Assembly: GCA_026398415.1 (NCBI GenBank)
Contig: JAPLSY010000029.1
Span: 94,320 to 158,319 of the forward strand
From: Kiritimatiellota bacterium
GTDB lineage: Bacteria; Verrucomicrobiota; Kiritimatiellia; JAAZAB01
Length of the DNA stretch: 64,000 nucleotides
Direction of reading: 5' to 3'
Positions within the stretch are counted from its first letter, which is position 1. The number at the start of each line of letters is the position of its first letter. A model generated the notes under the pieces. It had not been told where the DNA came from, did not search any database, and worked only from the letters and a program-made list of their open reading frames with translations. Position numbers and translations under genes: made by a program. Shown here in pieces: positions 53,343 to 61,629 of this stretch.

Positions 53343-53696
53343 ATGAGCTCGACCATACTGAAAACACTCGACACGGAAAATCGCAAGAAAGCACCGCTGA
53401 CTTCCTTTGCGGTGGGTGACAGCATCAAGGTAATGGTAAAAATCAAGGAAGGCGACAAGGAGCGCGTGCAGGCTTTTTCCGGCACCGTGATTGCCCGCAA
53501 GGGTTCCGGCGCCACCGAAACTTTTACCATTCGCCGCATTTCGTTCGGCGAGGGCGTGGAGCGTATCTTCCCGGTAAATTCCCCGAGTATCGCCGGCATC
53601 GAGGTGGAAACCGTCGGTCAAAAGCGGCGGGCAAAATTATATTTCCTCCGGGATCGATCCGGCAAGACAGCCCGCACGGCAACGCAACAGGCGTAA
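53343..53696 (+). CDS. rplS: 50S ribosomal protein L19
   Basis: L19, 117 residues, lies at the subunit interface. Landmarks are FAVGDSIKVMVKIKEGDKER, VQAFSGTVIARKGSGATETF, TIRRISFGEGVERIFPVNSP and KRRAKLYFLRDRSGKTAR. ATG 53343 follows AGGGACATATT. In many bacteria rplS is in the rpsP-trmD operon; here it has its own apparent promoter. rnhB and yraN follow on the same strand. Confidence 0.96.
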   Translation: MSSTILKTLDTENRKKAPLTSFAVGDSIKVMVKIKEGDKERVQAFSGTVIARKGSGATETFTIRRISFGEGVERIFPVNSPSIAGIEVETVGQKRRAKLYFLRDRSGKTARTATQQA

Positions 53697-53714
53697 AGAC
53701 AGCGCGGAGGCGGC

Positions 53715-54407
53715 ATGGAGGAAACCGCAGGCTTGCTTCAATTCGAACGTCAGGCTTGGGGCCGCGGATGTAAACGCGTGGCTGGCGTGGATGAAGCCGG
53801 GCGGGGTCCTCTGGCCGGTCCGGTCGTGGCGGCGGCCGTTATTTTTTCCCAAGCCTTCATCGAGCAAGAGGAACATCGCCTCTTTGACACACTCACCGAT
53901 TCCAAGCAGCTCACGGCAAACCAGCGCGACCGCTTTTTCGAACTGCTGATTAATTCCCCGGAGGTGGAAATCGGCATCGGTTTCGGGGATGTGCCGGAAA
54001 TTGACGAAATCAATATCCTGTGCGCCACGCATCGGAGCATGAACCGCTCTTTGCATCACCTGGCGGCACTCCCCGAGTACGCGCTGGTTGACGGCCTGCC
54101 GGTTCCCAATCTGCCATGCCCTTCACTGGCCATCATAAAGGGCGATGCGCGCAGTCTTTCGATTGCCGCTGCCAGCGTCATAGCCAAGGTCACACGCGAC
54201 AGGTGGATGACCGATCTCGATCGCCGTCATCCCGAATACGGGTTCGTGCGGCACAAAGGCTATGGCACCGCCGCCCATATCCAGGCTCTGTTGAAATACG
54301 GCGCCATTGCCCAACATCGCCGTTCCTTCCGACCGGTGCGCGATATTGAGGCCATCCGCGGCCGCATGCATCATGCCGACAGTTTATCCCATGTGGAAAA
54401 CCGTTAA
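53715..54407 (+). CDS. rnhB: Ribonuclease HII
   Basis: RNase HII removes ribonucleotides from DNA-RNA hybrids. The protein has 230 residues. The DEAGRGPLAGPVVAAAV motif holds the first catalytic Asp and Glu; the third Asp is in YALVDGLPVP; IIKGDARSLSIAAASVIAKV carries the fourth. The C-terminal GFVRHKGYGTAAHIQAL is also typical. The 3' end overlaps yraN by 17 bases, so the two are co-transcribed. Confidence 0.96.
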   Translation: MEETAGLLQFERQAWGRGCKRVAGVDEAGRGPLAGPVVAAAVIFSQAFIEQEEHRLFDTLTDSKQLTANQRDRFFELLINSPEVEIGIGFGDVPEIDEINILCATHRSMNRSLHHLAALPEYALVDGLPVPNLPCPSLAIIKGDARSLSIAAASVIAKVTRDRWMTDLDRRHPEYGFVRHKGYGTAAHIQALLKYGAIAQHRRSFRPVRDIEAIRGRMHHADSLSHVENR

Positions 54408-54828
54408 ACGCCTGCTATGTCCCAGCGCTACGGCCAACGGTGTCAAACTTCCCGCCGCAGGTCAGTGGGGGGAAGCCCAGGCCGAACGCGTGCTCCGGCA
54501 AAAAGGCTATGCCATCCTCGGCCGGCGGGTTCACGTGGGACGGCGCGATGAACTGGACTTGGTAGCCCGGGATGGCGCGGTGCTTGTGTTCGTGGAAGTC
54601 AAGACCCGCAAAACCGAGGCGTTCGGGCGGCCGGACGCGGCCGTAAACCACGCCAAGCGGCATTATCTTTCGCGTGCCGCCGTGCGTTATATTAAACACC
54701 TGCGCCAGCGGCCGAATGCCTTCCGCTTCGACGTCGTTGAAGTTATCGGCACGGTGGACACGCCCGTGCCCCTGATTCGCCACATTGAAAACGCGTTTCC
54801 ACTGGATCGTTGCTATCGCGTCCCGTGA
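54391..54828 (+). CDS. yraN: UPF0102 family protein (YraN-like nuclease fold)
   Basis: A 145-residue UPF0102 protein. Landmarks are GQWGEAQAERVLRQKGYAIL, VGRRDELDLVARDGAVLVFV followed by EVKTRKTEAFGRPDAAVN. The E...D...ExK pattern is that of a PD-(D/E)XK nuclease-like fold. The function is unproven. It regularly follows rnhB, as here. ATG 54391 lies inside the rnhB 3' end. The 3' end overlaps the convergent nitrilase-family gene by 16 bases. Confidence 0.9.
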   Translation: MWKTVKRLLCPSATANGVKLPAAGQWGEAQAERVLRQKGYAILGRRVHVGRRDELDLVARDGAVLVFVEVKTRKTEAFGRPDAAVNHAKRHYLSRAAVRYIKHLRQRPNAFRFDVVEVIGTVDTPVPLIRHIENAFPLDRCYRVP

Positions 54829-55763
54829 AGGGGGTGCCCCCTGATCTTACCTTGTGGACGATTGGCGGCGTTGCGCTTCAGTGCCCGCGCGAAGTAATCG
54901 TCGATCAGTTCCAGTTCGAACTCGCGCACGATATCCATGGCCGTGCGCTTATTGGTGGTGCTGTAGATCAGCGCGGGCGCGATGTTGGCCGGGATGTCGA
55001 TTACGACTTCACCAAGATACTTTTTCTCGATCTCGGGGAACTTCTCGCGGTTGAAGTCGAGGTGGACCATGACCCGGTCCAGGTTGAGGGTAGCGCGGGC
55101 AATCGAGGTATAGCAGTCCGTGAGTTTTACCGGCCGACCGAACGGGTCGAGGATCCCGCCGCCGAGAAACGGCAGGGCTGAGATAAAGAACGCCCGGCAG
55201 TCATAGGCCCACATTTTCTGCATCAACCCGCCGTGATACGCACTACTGAAGCAGATGATGTCCGGTTTCAACGCCTTGTACTGATCGCGCAGCCAATGGA
55301 AGTTGAGATCGAAGCAGACGGCGCCACCGAGCCGGCCGATGGGCGTGTCAACCACAACCGCGCCTTGGCCGGAGGTCAGTCCTTGATCAATCTCGCCGAT
55401 GGTCAGGTTGCTCTTATGGTAGGCGCCGAGTATTTTGCCGTCGGGGCCGATAAACGCAATTGAGTTGTAGACGCGCTTGCCCTCGCGGAGCTTCACGCTT
55501 CCAGCAATATGCGTCTTGAGCCGTACCGCGTTCTCGCAGTACGCGTTCAGCAATGGACCGGGTTGGGCCGTTGCCTCGGCCGTGTCCACGGTCTGTCCTT
55601 GGGACTCGACGGCCTCGGAGAAGACGATAAGGTCGAGGCCGTACCCGGCCAGAGATTGCAGTTGGCCGGACACCAGACGGATCGCGGCCTTCTTGGCCTC
55701 CTTGGGCTTGTGAGCCGGGAACGCGTTACACGTCACGGACGCCACGCGCACGTATTTTGCCAT
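54813..55763 (-). CDS. Nitrilase-superfamily amidohydrolase
   Basis: A 316-residue carbon-nitrogen hydrolase. The catalytic triad is visible: Glu in LDLIVFSEAVESQ, Lys in LGAYHKSNLTIGEID, and Cys in GGAVCFDLNFHWLRDQY. The fold cleaves amides, carbamoyl groups or nitriles; substrate is unknown. ATG 55763 gives a normal N-terminus AKYVRVASVTCNAFPAH; an upstream ATG at 55784 is also possible. It follows nagB by 55 bases, in a minus-strand group with a Gfo/Idh dehydrogenase, DegT aminotransferase and UroD-like protein. Confidence 0.85.
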   Translation of the reverse strand: MAKYVRVASVTCNAFPAHKPKEAKKAAIRLVSGQLQSLAGYGLDLIVFSEAVESQGQTVDTAEATAQPGPLLNAYCENAVRLKTHIAGSVKLREGKRVYNSIAFIGPDGKILGAYHKSNLTIGEIDQGLTSGQGAVVVDTPIGRLGGAVCFDLNFHWLRDQYKALKPDIICFSSAYHGGLMQKMWAYDCRAFFISALPFLGGGILDPFGRPVKLTDCYTSIARATLNLDRVMVHLDFNREKFPEIEKKYLGEVVIDIPANIAPALIYSTTNKRTAMDIVREFELELIDDYFARALKRNAANRPQGKIRGHPLHGTR

Positions 55764-55818
55764 AGGGAAACGCCTTTCAGTCATCCCGCGCAATGAGGGA
55801 AACATCCGATTATTTTCC

Positions 55819-56604
55819 TCACTGAAACTCTTTCCACTCCGGTTCGTTCTGGAAAATAAAGCGGTAATAATCCTGGCCTTCGAGCCGTGCGGCGGCTTCT
55901 TCGTCAACCACAATGGTGCAGTGCGGGTGCAATTGCAGGGCGGAGGCGGACACCATGGCGGTGATCGGGCCTTCGACGGCCTTGGCGAGGATGTCGGCCT
56001 TGGTCGTTCCGGTGGCCAGCAGAATACAGCGTTTGCTGTCCAGGATCGTGCCCACTCCCATCGTGAGCGCCCGCCGGGGCATGTGCAGGGGGTCGCCGAA
56101 GAGCGGGCCGTTGGCGGCCACCGTCTGGGGCGTCAGTGTCTTGGCCCGTGTGCGCGAGCGCAGGGCCGAGAGCGGTTCATTGAAGCCGATGTGCCCGTCG
56201 TGGCCGATGCCCAGTAATTGAAAATCAATGCCGCCGGCTTGTTGGATGGTATGTTCGTAGCGGGTGCAGGCCGCATCCAAGTCGTCCGCCATGCCGTCCG
56301 GCAGGTACGTGTTGCGCCGGTCAATGTTGACCTTGGAAAACAGATGGTGGTTCATGTAAAACCGGTAGGAATGATCGTTCTCCGGCGGCAACCCCACGTA
56401 TTCGTCCAGATTAAACGTCCGGCAACGTGCGAAGTCGAGACCTTCCTGTTTATGCATGTCCGCCAGCAAGGCATAAACCCGTTCCATGGTCCGACCGGTG
56501 GCCAGGCCAAGCACGAGTGACGGGTTCTGGCGCAGGGCCTTGGCGATCAGGCGCGCGACCAGCCGCGTGGCCGCCACCGCATTCGGTTGAATAATGACTT
56601 CCAT
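55819..56604 (-). CDS. nagB: Glucosamine-6-phosphate deaminase
   Basis: NagB converts glucosamine-6-phosphate to fructose-6-phosphate and ammonia in amino sugar catabolism. The protein has 261 residues. Landmarks are LVLGLATGRTMERVYALLAD, CRTFNLDEYVGLPPENDHSY with the catalytic Asp, QLLGIGHDGHIGFNEP with the His/Glu relay, and LTMGVGTILDSKRCILLATG. The allosteric site was not assessed. It fits use of host or cell-wall amino sugars, together with the sialidase-like protein elsewhere in the window. Confidence 0.95.
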   Translation of the reverse strand: MEVIIQPNAVAATRLVARLIAKALRQNPSLVLGLATGRTMERVYALLADMHKQEGLDFARCRTFNLDEYVGLPPENDHSYRFYMNHHLFSKVNIDRRNTYLPDGMADDLDAACTRYEHTIQQAGGIDFQLLGIGHDGHIGFNEPLSALRSRTRAKTLTPQTVAANGPLFGDPLHMPRRALTMGVGTILDSKRCILLATGTTKADILAKAVEGPITAMVSASALQLHPHCTIVVDEEAAARLEGQDYYRFIFQNEPEWKEFQ

Positions 56605-56735
56605 AATAAGAAATGAAGAATGAAGAATGCAGAATGAAGAATGTAGGATTAAGAATTCAGGGTCTGTTTTATTGCCTTTTTCCGGCTATTCCGGGTTCTT
56701 CCGTTTCTGCATTCTACAGTCTGCATTTCCTTGCC
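56605..56735. repeat. Heptamer-repeat spacer with inverted halves (nagB / Gfo-Idh)
   Basis: The left half has plus-strand words AATGAAG AATGCAG; the right half has the reverse-complement type CATTCTA CAGTCTG. All step by 7 bases. The halves are partly complementary, so a long weak hairpin is possible. It fills the whole gap between the Gfo/Idh stop and the nagB start. Confidence 0.75.
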
Positions 56736-57806
56736 TCAGGCCGGGTATTCCTTGGCGTTTTGGGGCATGGCCAGCATCACTTGATTAGCGGAGAGCTTTG
56801 TCCGTAATTGCGCCAGTTCATCCGCGCCGGAGGTCAGTGGCAAGGCTACCTGGCCGCCTGCGATAACCGACCGGCAAAGCGCCATCATGATTTCGAACCC
56901 CTGGTAGGCGCTGGCAAAGTTACAGGGATGCACCTTGCGGTCGTCGTCAAGCCAGTCGGCCATCTGCTGGACATAGGGCGGCATGTCGAGGTCGTAATTC
57001 ATGCAACCGGGGCCCGATTGCGCGCCGTTCTTTGTGACGGCGCGCCAGCCGCCGCCGGTAAGCACTTCCGCGAATCCCTCCGTGCCCTGGGCGCCCATGC
57101 GGCACTTGCGCCACCAGTAATCCACTTCCGGCACATCCGGCGCGCCGGCGCCACATTCCACGATGCCACGAACGCCGTTGCTGAAATGAATGAACCCGGC
57201 GATATAATCCGGCGACGGATGCGCATCGGCCAATTTGCCACGCCCGGCGGCTTGTGCCATTACCCATTCGGCGTCCACGTTGCCGTTAAACCAGCGCAGG
57301 TAATCGATCAGATGACTCAGCATGTGCGTCATCCAGCCGGTCGCGGTGCCGTAAACCGTATGCACACGGCCCAAAGCGCCGCTGTCAATGATCTCCTTCA
57401 CCTTCTGATAATGAACGCCATAGCGATGCTGGTGGCTGACCACGGCTTTGACGCCCGCGGCATCCAGCAAGGTCTTGACTTCCATGCCTTCGGCGCTGGT
57501 GAGCGCCACCGGTTTCTCGAATGCGATCAGCCGGGCGCCGCTCTCGATTCCCAGCCGGATCATGTCCCTGCGCAGATTGGGTAGCGTGCAGAAGCAAAAC
57601 AGATCCAGCTTGGCGTCCCGGATCATAGCCCGGGCGTCGTTGAATACGGGGGGCGCGCCTACTTTAGCCGCCGCCGCCGCGAGGCGTGCCGGGTCCAGGT
57701 CGCAAATGCCCACAAGCTCAAAGCGGCTATTTGCCTTGAATGTGGTCGCATGGTGCAATCCGCGTTTGCCCATGCCGACGATACCCACACGATAAGGGGT
57801 TGTCAT
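56736..57806 (-). CDS. Gfo/Idh/MocA family oxidoreductase
   Basis: A 356-residue predicted NAD(P)-dependent sugar dehydrogenase. AGGAGG five bases before ATG 57806 fixes the start. The Rossmann motif is VGIVGMGKRGLHHATTF, the EKP motif is in LIAFEKPVALTSAEGM, and the second domain includes VVSHQHRYGVHYQKVKEI and HMLSHLIDYLRWFNG. Substrate is unknown. It lies between a DegT aminotransferase upstream and nagB downstream on the same strand, so an amino sugar pathway is likely; whether it builds or degrades the sugar cannot be told. Confidence 0.85.
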   Translation of the reverse strand: MTTPYRVGIVGMGKRGLHHATTFKANSRFELVGICDLDPARLAAAAAKVGAPPVFNDARAMIRDAKLDLFCFCTLPNLRRDMIRLGIESGARLIAFEKPVALTSAEGMEVKTLLDAAGVKAVVSHQHRYGVHYQKVKEIIDSGALGRVHTVYGTATGWMTHMLSHLIDYLRWFNGNVDAEWVMAQAAGRGKLADAHPSPDYIAGFIHFSNGVRGIVECGAGAPDVPEVDYWWRKCRMGAQGTEGFAEVLTGGGWRAVTKNGAQSGPGCMNYDLDMPPYVQQMADWLDDDRKVHPCNFASAYQGFEIMMALCRSVIAGGQVALPLTSGADELAQLRTKLSANQVMLAMPQNAKEYPA

Positions 57807-57880
57807 GATTACCTCCTAAATTTGCTGTCTCTCTCCAGGCAGACGCGGAAATCAACGGTTTCTGGTTATAAAGCCGAATT

Positions 57881-57928
57881 TTCCGGTCCGTCGTCCGCCG
57901 TCTGTCGTCTGGCGTCCGCCGGCCTTGG
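57881..57928 (-). repeat. Heptamer-repeat spacer (DegT - Gfo/Idh)
   Basis: Directly after the DegT stop the minus strand reads AGACGAC AGACGGC and then GGACGAC in 7-base steps. It belongs to the same word family as the trpG-trpD spacer. The remaining 70 bases to the next start hold no clear repeat. Confidence 0.65.
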
Positions 57929-59050
57929 TCAGGCGCGGGCGTCCCACTCCAAAACTTTGGCGACGACATAATCGGCTTCTTCCGCCGTCAATTCCGGGTA
58001 CATGGGCAGTGACACACATGTTGCGGCGTTCCATTCGGCATTGGTCATTGGGCCGACAATGCGCGCGCCCTTGCCCCAAGGATAGCCGGCCTGCTGGTGG
58101 ATGGCAATCGGGTAGTGGCACTTGGCGTCAATCCCATTGTCCTGGAGGAATTTGATAAGAATGTCCCGATCCCCGGCCTTCTTGGTTTCAATGACATACA
58201 GGTGATAGATATGACGGTAGCCGGGAATTGCGTAAGGGAGCGTGAAATGCCTGGCATTGCGCAGGCCGGCTGTGTAACGGGCGGCTAATTGACGCCGCAC
58301 ATCGTTTCCGGCATCGATGGCCTTAAGTTTGGCGCTCAAAATCCCGGCATGCAGGTCATCCAGCCGGCTGTTAAACCCAGGGCTGTGGCATGAGCGTTTT
58401 TCCGAGCCGTGATTACGCAACTTGCGTACTTGCCGGTCAATGTCATCGCGGTTGGTTATGATGGCGCCGCCGTCGCCGAAGGCGCCCAGGTTCTTTTGAA
58501 TAATGAAACTGATGCAGGCGGCATCGCTGAGTTGGCCGATTTTGAATCCCTTGCCGCTGGCGCCGAAAGCCTGGGCGTTGTCCTCGACGATCAACAGGTG
58601 GTGCTTGTCGGCGATCTTGCGGATGGCCGGCATGTCCGCGCATTGGCCGTACAAATGTACGGGAATAATGGCCTTGGTCCGGGGCGTAATGGCCGCCTCG
58701 ATTTTCGAGGGATCAATGCATTTTGTCCGCGGATCGCAATCCACGAACACACAGGTGGCGCCGGTAATCCAAACGGCTTCCGCTGTGGCAAAAAAAGTGT
58801 TGGTGTGCGTTATACATTCGTCGCCCGGCCCGATGCCCAGCGCCATGAACGTCAGCCACAGGGCATCCGTGCCGTTGCCGACGCCAATGGCGTGCTTCGT
58901 GCCGGCGTATTTGGCCAGTTCGCCCTCAAAGCGCTTCAACATGGGGCCCATGACATATTCGCCGCTTTCCAGCACGGCCTGGATATTGGCGTCAATTTCT
59001 TTTTTAAGGTTATGATATTGCCGCACGTGTCCGTAAAACCCGACTTTCAT
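57929..59050 (-). CDS. DegT/DnrJ/EryC1 sugar aminotransferase
   Basis: A 373-residue PLP-dependent nucleotide-sugar aminotransferase. Landmarks are VGFYGHVRQYHNLKKEID, KHAIGVGNGTDALWLTFMAL, THTNTFFATAEAVWITGATC, LLIVEDNAQAFGAS and the PLP lysine in IIQKNLGAFGDGGAIITN, then PGFNSRLDDLHAGILSAKL. Such enzymes convert keto sugars to amino sugars for lipopolysaccharide, glycans or antibiotics. It begins a group with a Gfo/Idh dehydrogenase, which is a common pairing for 3-amino sugars. Confidence 0.92.
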   Translation of the reverse strand: MKVGFYGHVRQYHNLKKEIDANIQAVLESGEYVMGPMLKRFEGELAKYAGTKHAIGVGNGTDALWLTFMALGIGPGDECITHTNTFFATAEAVWITGATCVFVDCDPRTKCIDPSKIEAAITPRTKAIIPVHLYGQCADMPAIRKIADKHHLLIVEDNAQAFGASGKGFKIGQLSDAACISFIIQKNLGAFGDGGAIITNRDDIDRQVRKLRNHGSEKRSCHSPGFNSRLDDLHAGILSAKLKAIDAGNDVRRQLAARYTAGLRNARHFTLPYAIPGYRHIYHLYVIETKKAGDRDILIKFLQDNGIDAKCHYPIAIHQQAGYPWGKGARIVGPMTNAEWNAATCVSLPMYPELTAEEADYVVAKVLEWDARA

Positions 59051-59147
59051 ATTAAATCCTTTCTGTACATGTTAATGAACTGACATCGCAACGGGGGAAG
59101 ATAATGTCCTTTTCCGCCGGGCACAAGTTTTTTCGGCAACATATGGA

Positions 59148-60212
59148 TCATGACCATGGATGGTAATGCGCGGCGGCCTCGTACATGGCCATAATATTGG
59201 CGAGGGGCGCGTCAACCTGAATATACGTGTGACCGGGGCCGAAAATATAGCCGCCATCCTGGCCCAGGCAATCAATCAGGCGGCGGGCCTCGTCAGCCAC
59301 TTGCCGGGGCGTGCCTTTGCACAGGATTTCCTGGAGATCCAAGCCGCCGTAAAAGCACAGATGGCGGCCGAAGTCCTTTTTCAGGCCGGCGGGGTCCATG
59401 CCGGCGGCGCGGGTCTGGATCGGCTCCAGCATGTCCACGCCGGCTTCGATGATCATGGGCAGGAGCGGCCGCACGGCGCCGCAGACGTGTAATAAAAATT
59501 TCTTGTCATGCCGGTGGATGCGCTCAGCCACCTGGGTCAGGTAGGGCATGACAAATTGCCTGAACGTGGCCGGACTGAATAACGGTCCGAGCTGGGAACA
59601 GTAATCGTCGGCCATGTAAATAATGTCGAGTTCCTGGCTGTGGCGCTCCAGCAGAATGTCGAGGTAAGCCAGGATGCGTTCCGTGATCGTTTTGATCAGC
59701 GTATCGGCATACTGCGGACGCAGGGCGAAATCCATCATCAGGTCTTCCATGCCGCGGACGAACGAGGCGATGAAATAGGCACCCCAGGTGAATACGCCGA
59801 TCACGGCGCGGTTGGCATGCGCCCGGGCCTCGGTGCTGACGCCGGAAAAATCCAGCGCCGTATCGGACGGCCAGGGGTGTTGTTTGATCGCCGCGATCTC
59901 ATCCTTGCCGGCCAAGGGACTGAAGCACAATTCGTCGTACGTTCCGCCCGGGTAGCAGGCCACCCGGGTGCGATAGCCCCAGAGCGTGGTTTTCTCCGTT
60001 TTGCGCGCTTCGGCCTCCGTGAAAATAAAATTCTTTGGCAGGATCATCCAGGTGTCCACGTTCAGGCGGTCGAACAGTGCTTCCCGGGTTGGTGTGCCCA
60101 AGTGCCGGTAAAGCGCCTCGTACACTTCTTTCTCGGCGTCAAAGGTAATGGGGGTCCGGTCGGTAACCCGGTGGTTGACCGCCGCCAGGATGCGGGATTT
60201 GGAATTAATCAT
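59148..60212 (-). CDS. Uroporphyrinogen decarboxylase-like / corrinoid methyltransferase family protein
   Basis: A 354-residue protein of the UroD superfamily (MtaA/CmuA-like). ATG 60212 follows AGGA. It has a TIM-barrel pattern with KSRILAAVNHRVTDRTPITF near the start, DYCSQLGPLFSPATFRQFVM, HRHDKKFLLHVCGAVRPLLP with the HxCG zinc motif, and GLDLQEILCKGTPRQVADEA. The HxC motif marks the methyltransferase branch rather than true heme UroD. Members transfer methyl groups from corrinoid proteins or degrade methylated compounds; which one is unknown. No corrinoid protein is adjacent. Confidence 0.85.
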   Translation of the reverse strand: MINSKSRILAAVNHRVTDRTPITFDAEKEVYEALYRHLGTPTREALFDRLNVDTWMILPKNFIFTEAEARKTEKTTLWGYRTRVACYPGGTYDELCFSPLAGKDEIAAIKQHPWPSDTALDFSGVSTEARAHANRAVIGVFTWGAYFIASFVRGMEDLMMDFALRPQYADTLIKTITERILAYLDILLERHSQELDIIYMADDYCSQLGPLFSPATFRQFVMPYLTQVAERIHRHDKKFLLHVCGAVRPLLPMIIEAGVDMLEPIQTRAAGMDPAGLKKDFGRHLCFYGGLDLQEILCKGTPRQVADEARRLIDCLGQDGGYIFGPGHTYIQVDAPLANIMAMYEAAAHYHPWS

Positions 60213-60428
60213 ACACAAGTCCTGGTGTTGAAAAGTTTAAGGGTTCAAAACGGAAAATGTTGGTTGCCGCGCATGGTGGGCGCGGTCTTAATTGCCATAA
60301 ATAGTGATATAATAAGTAATGGTCGCGGGCGATGCAAGTCCGGGTTCAGCATTTTGCTGGGTTCAGTATTTTGCTTGCCGCGCAGCGATCCATGTTCTAC
60401 GATGCACGGGTCTGAGCAATCAAGTTTA

Positions 60429-61514
60429 ATGAAAACATCGCTTTATAACGACCACGTGGCCTTGGGCGCCCGGATGGTGCCGTTTGCGGGCTGGGATATG
60501 CCGCTGGTCTATCGCGGTATTATTCCCGAACATCTTTGGACCCGTGCGCATGCGTCGGTCTTCGACATCTGCCACATGGGCGAATTCGAGATCAAAGGTG
60601 CGACTGCCGAAGCGGACTTGGAGCGGCTGGTGACCCTGGGCGTGGCGTCGCTGAAACCCGGCGCCTGCGCCTATGGTTACCTGCTGGCGGAAGACGGCGG
60701 CGTGCGGGATGACGTCATCTGTTTTCGCCTGGCCCCCGACCGGTTCTGGCTGGTGGTTAATGCCGGCACATTGGCCGGCGACCGGGATTGGATCCGGGCC
60801 CACCTCTCGCCGCACACGACTTTCACGGACCTTTCGCCGGCCACGGCCAAGCTTGATATTCAGGGGCCCGGCGCCCGCCAGGGGATGGAGGCGGCGTTCG
60901 GCCAGGCCCTGCCGCCCCTGGGCTATTTTCATTTTCAGGAAGTGACCATCCAGGGCACACCGTGCCTGTTAAGCCGCACCGGCTATACCGGCGAATTTGG
61001 TTACGAGCTTTATGTGCCTGCGAACGAAGTTCCCCGCTTTTGGAATTGCCTGCTGAAGTCCGGCCAGATTCTACCCGCCGGCCTGGGCGCGCGGGATACC
61101 TTGCGCGTGGAAATGGGCTATCCTCTGTATGGTCACGAACTGCGCTTGGAGTGGCGGCCGGCGGGCGCAAGCCGGGGGCGGTTCATGGACATGGCCAAGC
61201 CGTTTATCGGGCGGGAATCGGTGCGCCGTGAATTGGAAACCGGTGCGTACCGGGTGCTGGTGGGCCTTTTGCTGGAAGGTCGCATGGCGGGGCGCGCGGG
61301 CGATCCGGTGATGAAAGATGGGGTTGGGGTGGGGGAAGTGACCAGCGGTCTGTTTGCGCCCAGCCTGAACGTGGCCGTGGCGCTGGCGTACGTGGACCAG
61401 GCCGTGAGCCGCCCGGGCGAGGCATTGGCCATTACAGTCCGCGGAAAATCGCTCAACGCCCGGGTGGAGACCTTGCCGCTGTATAAAAATGGGACAGCGC
61501 GGGAAGCACGTTGA
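60429..61514 (+). CDS. gcvT: Aminomethyltransferase (glycine cleavage T protein)
   Basis: GcvT takes the aminomethyl group from lipoyl-GcvH to tetrahydrofolate, releasing ammonia. The protein has 361 residues. Landmarks are MKTSLYNDHVALGARMVPFA, RAHASVFDICHMGEFEIKG with the catalytic Asp region, DVICFRLAPDRFWLVVNAG, LSRTGYTGEFGYELYVPA and LGARDTLRVEMGYPLYGHE. ATG 60429 gives the standard N-terminus; the frame is open far upstream only by chance, antisense to the UroD-like gene. No glycine riboswitch is visible upstream. gcvPA and gcvPB follow. Confidence 0.96.
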   Translation: MKTSLYNDHVALGARMVPFAGWDMPLVYRGIIPEHLWTRAHASVFDICHMGEFEIKGATAEADLERLVTLGVASLKPGACAYGYLLAEDGGVRDDVICFRLAPDRFWLVVNAGTLAGDRDWIRAHLSPHTTFTDLSPATAKLDIQGPGARQGMEAAFGQALPPLGYFHFQEVTIQGTPCLLSRTGYTGEFGYELYVPANEVPRFWNCLLKSGQILPAGLGARDTLRVEMGYPLYGHELRLEWRPAGASRGRFMDMAKPFIGRESVRRELETGAYRVLVGLLLEGRMAGRAGDPVMKDGVGVGEVTSGLFAPSLNVAVALAYVDQAVSRPGEALAITVRGKSLNARVETLPLYKNGTAREAR

Positions 61515-61629
61515 GCGTATAGCGTAGAGCGTAAAGCGTGGGAGACGGACGACAGACGCTGAACAAGCAAACGCTCAACGTCGAATGAAAACGAAGAACG
61601 AAGAACGAAGAACCAGGAACGATTTTCTT
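61515..61629 (+). repeat. Heptamer-repeat spacer (gcvT - gcvPA)
   Basis: From the base after the gcvT stop the sequence divides into 7-base words without a phase break for about 105 bases: GCGTATA GCGTAGA, then AGACGGA CGACAGA, and finally CGAAGAA three times. It is the cleanest example of the family in the window and shows several word types joined in phase. Confidence 0.85.

Noticed and set aside
60219..60428. Possible glycine riboswitch upstream of gcvT
   Set aside because: The conserved tandem glycine aptamer core is not visible; only a TATAAT-like box near 60315 with no matching -35.
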